Assembly (NCBI GenBank): GCA_004554385.1
Contig: SFMO01000139.1
Location: forward strand, 1 to 5,110
Direction: 5' to 3'
Source: Ruminococcus flavefaciens
Lineage (GTDB): Bacteria; Bacillota; Clostridia; Oscillospirales; Ruminococcaceae
Length of the DNA: 5,110 bases
Every line of letters starts with the position of its first letter. The stretch's first letter is position 1. Below are positions 1 through 4,994 of the stretch, one piece after another. The notes below the pieces were generated by a model that was not told the origin of the DNA, made no database searches, and saw only the letters and a list, made by a program, of their open reading frames with translations. The position numbers were made by a program, and so were the translations under genes.

Positions 1-131
1 CCTTTGGAATCCCGTTCATGGGCTCGGCGTACTTATCGCGCTGTAAGCGATGTACAAATATCATTTCTTATATTATTAAGCGAGTTTACGAGCGACAACG
101 TGGCAAGCGGTCGAGCTGGCTCAGCTCGAAA
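1..131. other. non-coding or undetermined left edge with two hairpins
   Basis: No gene is supported here. All plus-strand frames either stop early or lack a ribosome site and a recognisable product. On the minus strand an ATG at 17-19 opens a frame running off the edge but has no Shine-Dalgarno sequence. Two inverted repeats are visible. One is GTAC-tt-ATCGC pairing with GCGAT-GTAC (29-55, 7-nt loop, TT bulge). The other is a perfect 7-bp stem TCGAGCT/AGCTCGA with a 5-nt loop (111-129), just past the stop of the leftward small gene. Neither has a T-run, so they are not convincing intrinsic terminators, although the second is well placed to end or stabilise the leftward transcript. Confidence 0.45.
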
Positions 132-341
132 TTATGATTTACGCTTTTTCATCTTGTGCTTAAGCAGAACAAGTCCTGTGAGAGCGGCAGCCTTTGCGGC
201 GGTCTTTGCAACGGTACGCGGATCTATTTTTGTACGGATATTCTGCGGAACTTCCTCTGTAACACTGAGGTCGCCCTTGCCTGCGGTCTTCATTGAACCG
301 CCTTCAACGTGAATGATGCCGAAATCCTTCTGAAATTCCAT
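132..341 (-). CDS. hypothetical small basic protein, translationally coupled to trmB
   Basis: I do not recognise this 69-residue protein. The start is ATG at 339-341, because GGGAGG (minus-strand sense, 349-354) sits 7 nt upstream. The in-frame TTG at 345-347 is too close to that site. The trmB stop at 344-346 is two bases before the start and the ribosome site lies within the last trmB codons, so coupled translation from a shared mRNA is likely. The N-terminal half is polar and beta-like (residues 1-42). Residues 43-60 are Ala/Leu/Val-rich with lysines (AKAAALTGLVLL), followed by a strongly basic tail KHKMKKRKS. The hydrophobic stretch is short for a membrane span, so an amphipathic or peripheral helix, or nucleic-acid binding by the tail, are both possible. 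The coupling and a clear ribosome site make it a likely real gene; its role in tRNA modification or elsewhere is unknown. Confidence 0.65.
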   Translation of the reverse strand: MEFQKDFGIIHVEGGSMKTAGKGDLSVTEEVPQNIRTKIDPRTVAKTAAKAAALTGLVLLKHKMKKRKS

Positions 342-343
342 AG

Positions 344-1006
344 TCAATCCTCCCTTATGGGCTCGGCGATGAGGAATTTTATCTTTTTTCCCTCATCTGA
401 AAACATCTTCTCATGCTCGGTGACGAAGTTCTCGTATGGGCTTTCTGTATGAAGGTCATAGGTCTTGTACTTTATCCTGAAGCCTGCCTCTTCAAAGTAC
501 TCAAAGGACTCCTCAAAAAGTTCGTCATCATCTGTTTTGAACCAAAGCTCGCCGCGGAGGAACTTCTTGTAATTCACCAGCTGACGTGTATGGGTAAGGC
601 GGCGCTTCTTATGCTTTGCCTTTGGCCACGGGTTGCAGAAATTAATGTAGATACGGTCTGCGCGGTCGTTTTCGTCCCATGCCAGCTCAAGACGCTCGAT
701 GTTCTGTATAGCTATGCGGACGTTATCGGGAGAAGCCTTCTTTTCCTCGTAAGCTGCTTCCAGCTTGCGCTTGGCAAGCACCAGCATCTCGTTCTTGATG
801 TCCATAGCTATGAAGTTTACTTCAGGGTGAGAGGGGGCAGCCTGTGAGATGAAGCCGCCTTTACCGCAGCCAAGCTCTACATACAGGGGCTTGTCAGGCT
901 CTGAGAACAGCTCTCTCCAGTGGCCTATCTGCTTCTGCGGTTCGGGTATATAAAAGGGGCATGCCTCAAGCTCGGGCTTTGCCCATGGTTTGTGTCGTAT
1001 CCTCAT
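344..1006 (-). CDS. trmB: tRNA (guanine-N7-)-methyltransferase TrmB
   Basis: This cytoplasmic SAM-dependent enzyme makes m7G at position 46 in the variable loop of tRNAs. The 220-residue length is normal for the bacterial family. A Rossmann SAM-binding motif ELGCGKG is at residues 44-50, with an acidic residue in AMDI (D69) where the ribose hydroxyls bind. The family signature follows as NFCNPWPKAKHKKRRL (122-137), and near the C-terminus FVTEHEKMF corresponds to the TEYE-type tRNA/SAM motif. The Asp of the usual DPWPK signature is Asn here, a variant I believe is common in clostridial homologues. The ATG at 1004-1006 is supported by GGAGG (minus sense, 1013-1017) 6 nt upstream, and a good promoter lies just beyond. 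The gene is first in a leftward unit with the small gene at 132-341, whose ribosome site it overlaps. Confidence 0.95.
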   Translation of the reverse strand: MRIRHKPWAKPELEACPFYIPEPQKQIGHWRELFSEPDKPLYVELGCGKGGFISQAAPSHPEVNFIAMDIKNEMLVLAKRKLEAAYEEKKASPDNVRIAIQNIERLELAWDENDRADRIYINFCNPWPKAKHKKRRLTHTRQLVNYKKFLRGELWFKTDDDELFEESFEYFEEAGFRIKYKTYDLHTESPYENFVTEHEKMFSDEGKKIKFLIAEPIRED

Positions 1007-1035
1007 AGTATTCCTCCATAATTAAACTTGTTTCT

Positions 1036-1064
1036 ATTATAGCACAAGGGAAGTCAAAATGCAA
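1036..1064 (-). promoter_or_regulatory. promoter of trmB
   Basis: On the minus strand, a -35-like TTGCAT (1059-1064) lies exactly 17 bp from a perfect -10 TATAAT (1036-1041), which is preceded by TGC, making an extended -10. Transcription would start near 1029, giving a leader of about 23 nt that contains the GGAGG site of trmB. The -35 is imperfect, but the extended -10 compensates. The segment TGTG-C-TATAATAGAAA resembles the pyr and IS promoters in this window. Confidence 0.75.
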
Positions 1065-1080
1065 CTGATACACGGCGAAG

Positions 1081-1111
1081 AATAAAAATCCCCCGAAACA
1101 GCTTCGGGGGA
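1081..1111 (-). terminator. intrinsic terminator after the Sm-like gene
   Basis: A GC-rich stem CCCCCGAA/TTCGGGGG (1090-1097 with 1103-1110, 5-nt loop, extended by one T-A pair) is followed on the minus strand by TTTTTATT (1081-1088). It starts 8 bp after the stop of the leftward gene at 1120. This is a textbook intrinsic terminator that insulates that gene from the trmB promoter just downstream. On the plus strand the stem is not followed by a T-run, so it is probably one-directional. Confidence 0.9.
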
Positions 1112-1119
1112 CTGATACT

Positions 1120-1467
1120 TTACGCTACGACCATCTTTTTCTTTCCCTTTTTGTTGCGGGGATACTCTTTGATACGGCTGATATAGTCTGTGTTGACTGC
1201 CTCTTTGTTGCCGTATTTGTCCTCTACCTCGATCCAGTTGTCCTCGATCCTGGTAACAGTACCTGTTACGCCTGATGAGGAATGGGTGTAGATTATTACT
1301 TCTTTGCCGATATAGTTTTTGATAAGCTCATTCATGGTAAAAATTCCTCTTTTCCTTTTAATTCGATTTTTTCGTGCGATCCTTGCCTGAAGACGTCTCG
1401 TTGCTTTGTTAGCAGGTATCACAAATAAAATCATAAATATCATAAACCATAAAAACCAGTTTTGCAT
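1120..1467 (-). CDS. putative membrane-anchored Sm-like (LSM/DUF6897-type) small protein
   Basis: The 115-residue product has three parts. Residues 2-20 form one hydrophobic helix (WFLWFMIFMILFVIPA). Residues 21-43 are very basic (RRLQARIARKNRIKRKR). From Met45, MNELIKNYIGKEVIIYT starts a compact beta domain with GVTGTVTRIEDNWIEVED and AVNTDYISRIKEYP, ending in a lysine-rich tail. This pattern matches small Sm-fold proteins of Firmicutes (I believe DUF6897) of about 70 residues that normally begin at the equivalent of Met45. The ATG at 1465-1467 has an ideal AAGGAGG site 6 nt upstream. The Met45 codon (1333-1335) is preceded by AGAGG about 10 nt upstream, so a shorter soluble form could also be made. 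The positive linker suggests an N-out, C-in topology with the Sm-like domain in the cytoplasm. Function is unknown; RNA or nucleic-acid contact is only an analogy with the Sm fold. The gene is monocistronic, with its own promoter and terminator. Confidence 0.8.
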   Translation of the reverse strand: MQNWFLWFMIFMILFVIPANKATRRLQARIARKNRIKRKRGIFTMNELIKNYIGKEVIIYTHSSSGVTGTVTRIEDNWIEVEDKYGNKEAVNTDYISRIKEYPRNKKGKKKMVVA

Positions 1468-1517
1468 CGGATACCTCCTTTTTATAAAATGGAAGTTTTT
1501 GTGTAATATACTTTAAT

Positions 1518-1546
1518 ATTATATCAGAAAAGATTTATTTTGTCAA
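1518..1546 (-). promoter_or_regulatory. strong promoter of the Sm-like gene
   Basis: On the minus strand a perfect TTGACA (1541-1546), a 17-bp spacer and a perfect TATAAT (1518-1523) preceded by TGA give a consensus sigma-A promoter with extended -10. The predicted start is near 1511, about 44 nt before the ATG. Such a promoter suggests constitutive, high expression. It lies back to back with the pyr promoter, with only 25 bp between the two -35 elements. Confidence 0.88.
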
Positions 1547-1571
1547 TTGATAATAATAATGATGAAATCAC

Positions 1572-1600
1572 TGGACAAAAGTTTGACAATGTGGTATAAT
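1572..1600 (+). promoter_or_regulatory. promoter of the pyrRCF operon
   Basis: TGGACA (1572-1577), a 17-bp spacer and TATAAT (1595-1600), with TGG immediately before the -10, form a sigma-A promoter with extended -10. Transcription should start near 1607, leaving about 148 nt of leader before pyrR that holds the PyrR attenuator. A second TTGACA (1584-1588 with preceding T) is too close to the -10 to act as the -35. Confidence 0.82.
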
Positions 1601-1606
1601 AGGTGT

Positions 1607-1735
1607 GTTCATTGGAAACTACCCTTTAATTCGATCCCGTGAGGTCGGCAAGGTGCGTTCGTAAATACTGTAAATATAACTATACCCATAGCTATAACTA
1701 TAAGTATGCTCCCTGCCGCGCGGGGAGCATTTTTT
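1607..1735 (+). promoter_or_regulatory. PyrR-responsive pyr leader attenuator (PyrR box and antiterminator)
   Basis: The leader carries the PyrR-binding hairpin: GATCCCGTGAGGTC (1633-1646) fits the known pyr consensus ARUCCNGNGAGGYU, except that the outer A-U pair is a G-C pair, a compensatory change. The box is closed by CGATC/GGTCG (1632-1636, 1643-1647), with an outer ACC(C)TT/AAGGT stem (1621-1626, 1650-1654). A competing antiterminator can form because CGGCAAGG (1646-1653) pairs at 7 of 8 positions with CCCTGCCG (1711-1718) in the terminator, helped by ATACT/AGTAT (1665-1669, 1703-1707). PyrR with UMP should hold the box closed, releasing the terminator; without it the antiterminator allows read-through. 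Mechanism is from Bacillus pyr operons; pairings are read from this sequence. Confidence 0.88.
1706..1735 (+). terminator. regulated intrinsic terminator in the pyr leader
   Basis: ATGCTCCC (1706-1713) pairs perfectly with GGGAGCAT (1723-1730) across a GC-rich 9-nt loop, followed by a T-run to 1735. It ends 20 bp before the pyrR start codon and is the off-state of the PyrR attenuator. Its 5' arm and loop (1711-1718) are also the 3' half of the antiterminator, so the two structures are mutually exclusive. Confidence 0.92.
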
Positions 1736-1754
1736 GTTGAATGGAGTGCCGCTT

Positions 1755-2276
1755 ATGGAGCAGAAGCGAATAATAATGGACGAAAAGGCAGTTGCCCGTG
1801 CTATCGCCCGTATCTCCTACGAGATAATAGAGAGGAACAAGGGCACGGATGACCTCTGTATCGTGGGTATTTTTTCAAGAGGAGTCCCTCTTGGAAAGCG
1901 TATCGCAGATAAGCTCTCGGAGCTGGAAAAGAATCAGGTGCCATTCGGCGCTCTGGATATAACACCGTACCGCGATGACGGCCCTGCGGCTGTAGAGGCT
2001 GAAAAGACAAATATACCATTTGATATAACAGACAAGAACGTGGTCATTGTTGACGACGTTATATTTACGGGAAGAAGCTCACGCGCCGCTATCGACGCTC
2101 TCATAAAGCGCGGCAGACCGCGTTCCATACAGCTGGCTGTACTCATAGACCGCGGACACAGAGAGCTTCCCATACGCCCCGACTATGTAGGAAAGAATCT
2201 TCCCACCTCTCACAGTGAGGTGGTCAAGGTCTCCGCTATGGAGATAGACGGCAGCGACGGAGTTGCCATATACTGA
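1755..2276 (+). CDS. pyrR: bifunctional PyrR: pyr mRNA-binding attenuation protein / uracil phosphoribosyltransferase
   Basis: PyrR binds the pyr leader RNA when UMP is high and promotes termination; many members also convert uracil and PRPP to UMP. The 173 residues cover the whole family (about 180 in Bacillus). The N-terminus MEQKRIIMDE matches the usual PyrR start. ERNKG (26-30), DITPYRDD (68-75) and the PRPP loop VVIVDDVIFTGRS (96-108) are clear, as are IDRGHRELPIRPDYVGKNLPTS (131-152 region) and the C-terminal VAIY. The ATG at 1755 was chosen over the in-frame TTG at 1734, which lies in the terminator T-run, because GGAG (1743-1746) is 8 nt upstream. Residues 18 and 22, Thr and His in the Bacillus protein and implicated there in RNA binding, are Ala and Tyr here. 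It is first in the operon, 28 bp before pyrC, and controls its own leader. Confidence 0.95.
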   Translation: MEQKRIIMDEKAVARAIARISYEIIERNKGTDDLCIVGIFSRGVPLGKRIADKLSELEKNQVPFGALDITPYRDDGPAAVEAEKTNIPFDITDKNVVIVDDVIFTGRSSRAAIDALIKRGRPRSIQLAVLIDRGHRELPIRPDYVGKNLPTSHSEVVKVSAMEIDGSDGVAIY

Positions 2277-2304
2277 ATATCCTGTCAACGAAAGTGAGGT
2301 CAAT

Positions 2305-3582
2305 ATGTCATCTATACTTATCAAAAATATCCGCGCAGTTGATACTGAGGTGGATACCATAACAGACGTATTCATAAAGGACGGTGTTATCTCTGAGACA
2401 GGCGAGGGCTTGACTGCCTCTGCAGATCAGGTCATCGACGGAACAGGACTTGTGCTTATGCCTTCTTTATTTGATATGCATGTTCATCTCCGCGATCCGG
2501 GTTTCACTCATAAGGAGGACGTGCTCACAGGCTGCGGCGCTGCTCTTGCAGGCGGTGTCACAGGAGTTCTGGCAATGCCGAATACAAAGCCGCCCTGCGA
2601 TAATCCCGGGACCATACGATATATCAAAGAAAAGGCAGTGGGAACAGGTGTTGACGTTTATCCTGTAGGCTGCATTACAGGCGGAATGAGCGGAAACGGT
2701 CTCTGCGACTACGAAGCCCTTAAGGCTGCGGGCTGCATATGTATCTCCGATGACGGACGTCCTGTTGAGAATGCAGAGAATATGAGGAAAGCTCTGGAGC
2801 TCTCAAAGGAGAACGGACTTCTGGTGGCTTCTCACTGCGAGGACCTGAACATTATAAACGGCGGTATCATCAACAAGGGTGAGACCTCCGCAAAGCTTGG
2901 CGTCAAGGGCATGGACAGGGCTTCTGAGGACTATATCACCGCAAGAGAGATGATACTCGCTTCTTCAGTGGACGCAAGGATCCATATATGTCACGTTTCC
3001 ACAGAGGGAAGCGCCGCAATGATACGCTTTGCAAAGTCAAGAGGGGTAAAGGTCACCTGCGAGACAGCGCCGCATTACTTCATGCTGACAGATAAGCTTC
3101 TGGAAAAGCGTGACGCTGACTACCGTATGAATCCGCCGCTGAGAACTCCCGAGGATGTAAGAGCTATCATCGAAGCTGTAAAGGACGGCACTATCGACTG
3201 CATAATCACAGACCATGCTCCCCATGCTGCTGAGGAAAAGACAGACTTTGAGAAAGCTCCCAACGGCGTTGTGGGACTGGAAACATCACTGGCGGCTACT
3301 CTGACAGCCCTCTATCATACAGGCGAGATAGACCTGCATAAAGTGGTGGAGCTGATGTGCGTAAATCCACGTAAGATACTGGGACTTGATGTACCGAGCA
3401 TAAAGGTGGGCAGCACTGCCGATCTTGTAATAGCTGACATAAATAAAAAATGGACAGTTGAGCCCGAAAAGCTCCATTCAAAGTCACATAATACCGTATT
3501 CAAGGGCATGGAGCTCACAGGAAAGCCTCTCGTCACCATATCAAAGGGCGAGATACGCTTTGACGCAAGAAATGATAAATAA
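2305..3582 (+). CDS. pyrC: dihydroorotase, type I (PyrC)
   Basis: This zinc amidohydrolase cyclises N-carbamoyl-L-aspartate to dihydroorotate, the third step of UMP synthesis, in the cytoplasm. The 425-residue length is normal for the Bacillus-type (class I) enzyme. Metal and catalytic positions visible are H59 and H61 in DMHVHLRDPGF, the SDDG aspartates D149/D150, H177 in VASHCED, H230 in IHICHVS and the catalytic D303 in ITDHAPHA. NPPLR (276-280) and the C-terminal NPRKILGL and GSTADLVIAD composite beta-domain segments are also family hallmarks. The ATG at 2305 has GTGAGGT 5 nt upstream; an upstream in-frame TTG at 2263 would overlap pyrR and has no good ribosome site. It is second in the pyr operon and shares its attenuator. 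Pyrimidine-pathway membership is certain from both sequence and neighbours. Confidence 0.96.
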   Translation: MSSILIKNIRAVDTEVDTITDVFIKDGVISETGEGLTASADQVIDGTGLVLMPSLFDMHVHLRDPGFTHKEDVLTGCGAALAGGVTGVLAMPNTKPPCDNPGTIRYIKEKAVGTGVDVYPVGCITGGMSGNGLCDYEALKAAGCICISDDGRPVENAENMRKALELSKENGLLVASHCEDLNIINGGIINKGETSAKLGVKGMDRASEDYITAREMILASSVDARIHICHVSTEGSAAMIRFAKSRGVKVTCETAPHYFMLTDKLLEKRDADYRMNPPLRTPEDVRAIIEAVKDGTIDCIITDHAPHAAEEKTDFEKAPNGVVGLETSLAATLTALYHTGEIDLHKVVELMCVNPRKILGLDVPSIKVGSTADLVIADINKKWTVEPEKLHSKSHNTVFKGMELTGKPLVTISKGEIRFDARNDK

Positions 3583-3598
3583 TTAAGGAGGAAATGAT

Positions 3599-4525
3599 AT
3601 GTCATTTGACAGACTCATTGAAAAGATAATCGAACTCAAAAATCCTACTGTTGTAGGTCTCGACCCTAAGCTGGAGTACGTTCCGGAGTTTATACAGCGC
3701 CGCTATCTTGACAGCGACGGCTGGACATTAAAGGCTGCTGCAAAGGCTATATTCGACTTCAATCAGGCCATCATCGACGAGATACACGACATCGTACCTG
3801 CTATCAAGCCTCAGGCTGCTTATTATGAGATGTACGGTCACTACGGTATCAGAACTCTTGAAAAGACTATCCGCTATGCAAAGCTCAACGGCATGTTCGT
3901 TATGACTGACGGTAAGCGCAACGACATCGGCGCAACTATGGAGGCTTACACAAATGCTCACCTCGGTACTGTTACTATCGGCGGCAGCGATATAGAGCCA
4001 TTCGGCGCTGACGCTCTTACAGTAAACGGCTATCTCGGCACAGACGGCATAGAGCCTCTGCTGAAGGTCTGCCGCGAGCGCGACAAGGGTATCTACGTTC
4101 TTGTCAAGACATCGAATCCATCGTCAGGTGAGCTTCAGGACATGAAAATGGCTGACGGACGCACTGTATATGAGTGCATGGGCGATATGTGCGAGAAGTG
4201 GGGCGAGGATACACGCGGAAAGTACGGCTACTCCGCAGTAGGCGCAGTCGTAGGTGCTACATACCCCGAAATGCTCACAGAGCTGAGAAAGAGACTTCCC
4301 CACACCATGTTCCTTGTACCGGGATATGGCGCACAGGGCGGCGGAGCAGAAGGCCTCAAGGGCGGCTTCGACGAGAATGGCCTTGGAGCTATCGTAAACT
4401 CCTCCCGTGCTGTAATGTGTGCATACAAGAAGGAAGGCTGCGATGAGCACGAATTCGCTAAGGCTGCAAGAAGAGAAGTTATCCGCATGAGAGAGGATAT
4501 CTGCCAGTATATCAACCTTAAGTAA
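3599..4525 (+). CDS. pyrF: orotidine-5'-phosphate decarboxylase, long (type 2) form
   Basis: PyrF removes CO2 from OMP to give UMP, the last step of the pathway. It is a 308-residue TIM-barrel protein, the longer subfamily 2 form, not the ~235-residue Bacillus form. VGLDPKLEY (19-27) contains the first substrate-binding aspartate. IKPQAAYYEMYG (69-80) supplies a conserved lysine. The catalytic DGKRNDIGAT (104-113) has the D-x-K-x-x-D tetrad residues D104, K106 and D109. LVKTSNPSS (168-176) and VPGYGAQGGG (240-249) form the phosphate-binding loops, and NSSR (267-270) follows. The start has a perfect AAGGAGG (3585-3591) 7 nt upstream. It follows pyrC by 16 bp. No strong terminator lies directly after it, so transcription may continue into the right-hand genes. 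Confidence 0.96.
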   Translation: MSFDRLIEKIIELKNPTVVGLDPKLEYVPEFIQRRYLDSDGWTLKAAAKAIFDFNQAIIDEIHDIVPAIKPQAAYYEMYGHYGIRTLEKTIRYAKLNGMFVMTDGKRNDIGATMEAYTNAHLGTVTIGGSDIEPFGADALTVNGYLGTDGIEPLLKVCRERDKGIYVLVKTSNPSSGELQDMKMADGRTVYECMGDMCEKWGEDTRGKYGYSAVGAVVGATYPEMLTELRKRLPHTMFLVPGYGAQGGGAEGLKGGFDENGLGAIVNSSRAVMCAYKKEGCDEHEFAKAARREVIRMREDICQYINLK

Positions 4526-4532
4526 GTACAAC

Positions 4533-4560
4533 GCAGTAGGGGACGGCGTCCTCGACGTCC
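4533..4560. repeat. GC-rich palindromic intergenic segment, candidate dispersed repeat
   Basis: Directly after pyrF, GTAGGGGACGGCGTCCTCGA is followed by CGTCC. GGACG (4541-4545) pairs with CGTCC (4556-4560), and an alternative CGTC-CTC-GACG hairpin (4547-4557) exists. Its GC content is far above the flanking DNA and no T-run follows, so it is not a normal terminator. From memory, short GTAGGGGC..-type palindromes are dispersed between genes in many gut clostridia; this one resembles them. Only one copy is in the window, so the assignment is tentative. Confidence 0.4.
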
Positions 4561-4583
4561 AGTTTCCTTGTATATAAATTATT

Positions 4584-4994
4584 ATGAAAAAGATTTTTTG
4601 GGTATCTTTGATAACTATGATCTGCATGAATAGTTGTGGAAAGATAAATGCTGAAACTGATAATGTCAAGGACTCAATTGCTGAAACTACTATTACGACC
4701 GAAGTATCAAGCAAGGAGAAGAACATGTTTACATTCAGAAATGCAACAAAAGACGAAGAAAATGAAATGAGAAAACTTCAGTACATCGGAGAGTGGATAT
4801 ATGAGACAGGAAAAGCAGGCGAAAAGGAATATGCGCTTTTTTTAGGAAAGGTAATGGCACGTTTTGGCAGGAATGATTCGCTTAGTGAAGACTGGGAATG
4901 TATGTATTCTTACCCTATAGCTGCTGAGGACGAAAACGGAAATAAATACATAATTGAAATATACCACGGGTCTGAAATGCTCCCCTTTTGTTAG
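4584..4994 (+). CDS. putative lipoprotein of unknown function, 3' end apparently truncated by an IS
   Basis: I do not recognise the family. The 136-residue frame starts with MKKIFWVSLITMICMNSCGK, a lipoprotein-type signal with a weak lipobox ending at C18. A Thr/Ser/Glu-rich linker follows (24-46), then a mixed alpha/beta domain with LQYIGEWIYETG, EYALFLGKVMARFG and YSYPIAAEDENGNKYIIEIYHG. Residues 132-136 (MLPFC) and the stop lie in what I read as the IS left end (from 4978), so the native protein probably went on beyond E131. There is no clear Shine-Dalgarno site before ATG 4584. In contrast, M48 (ATG 4725) has AAGGAG (4713-4718) 6 nt upstream, allowing a leaderless cytoplasmic form. The gene is AT-richer than pyrF. 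It could be a broken gene or a still-expressed N-terminal fragment. Confidence 0.6.
   Translation: MKKIFWVSLITMICMNSCGKINAETDNVKDSIAETTITTEVSSKEKNMFTFRNATKDEENEMRKLQYIGEWIYETGKAGEKEYALFLGKVMARFGRNDSLSEDWECMYSYPIAAEDENGNKYIIEIYHGSEMLPFC

Noticed and set aside
111..129. Intrinsic terminator for the trmB unit
   Set aside because: The 7-bp stem is perfect, but neither side has a T-run, so it is reported only as a hairpin.
1..131. tRNA gene or T-arm at the left edge
   Set aside because: GGAATCCCGTTC looked T-arm-like, but no acceptor, D or anticodon arms could be placed on either strand.
4..312. 102-residue plus-strand open frame from the left edge
   Set aside because: It crosses the small minus-strand gene that has a good ribosome site, has no start signal and shows no recognisable protein pattern.
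413..847. 144-residue plus-strand open frame
   Set aside because: It is antisense to trmB, with no ribosome site and a Cys/Val/Leu-rich composition; trmB motifs explain the region.
1583..1600. TTGACA at 1584 as the -35 of the pyr promoter
   Set aside because: It is only 6 bp from TATAAT; TGGACA at 1572 has the proper 17-bp spacing.
1734..1754. Upstream TTG start for pyrR
   Set aside because: The TTG is in the terminator T-run with no ribosome site; GGAG is spaced correctly for ATG 1755 and the protein then matches the usual PyrR N-terminus.
2263..2304. Upstream TTG start for pyrC overlapping pyrR
   Set aside because: No ribosome site precedes it; GTGAGGT precedes ATG 2305 and the resulting length fits the family.
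4124..4726. 200-residue minus-strand open frame
   Set aside because: It lies antisense to the clear pyrF and the following gene, has no ribosome site and has a low-complexity Ser/Leu/Ala/Cys composition typical of a shadow frame.
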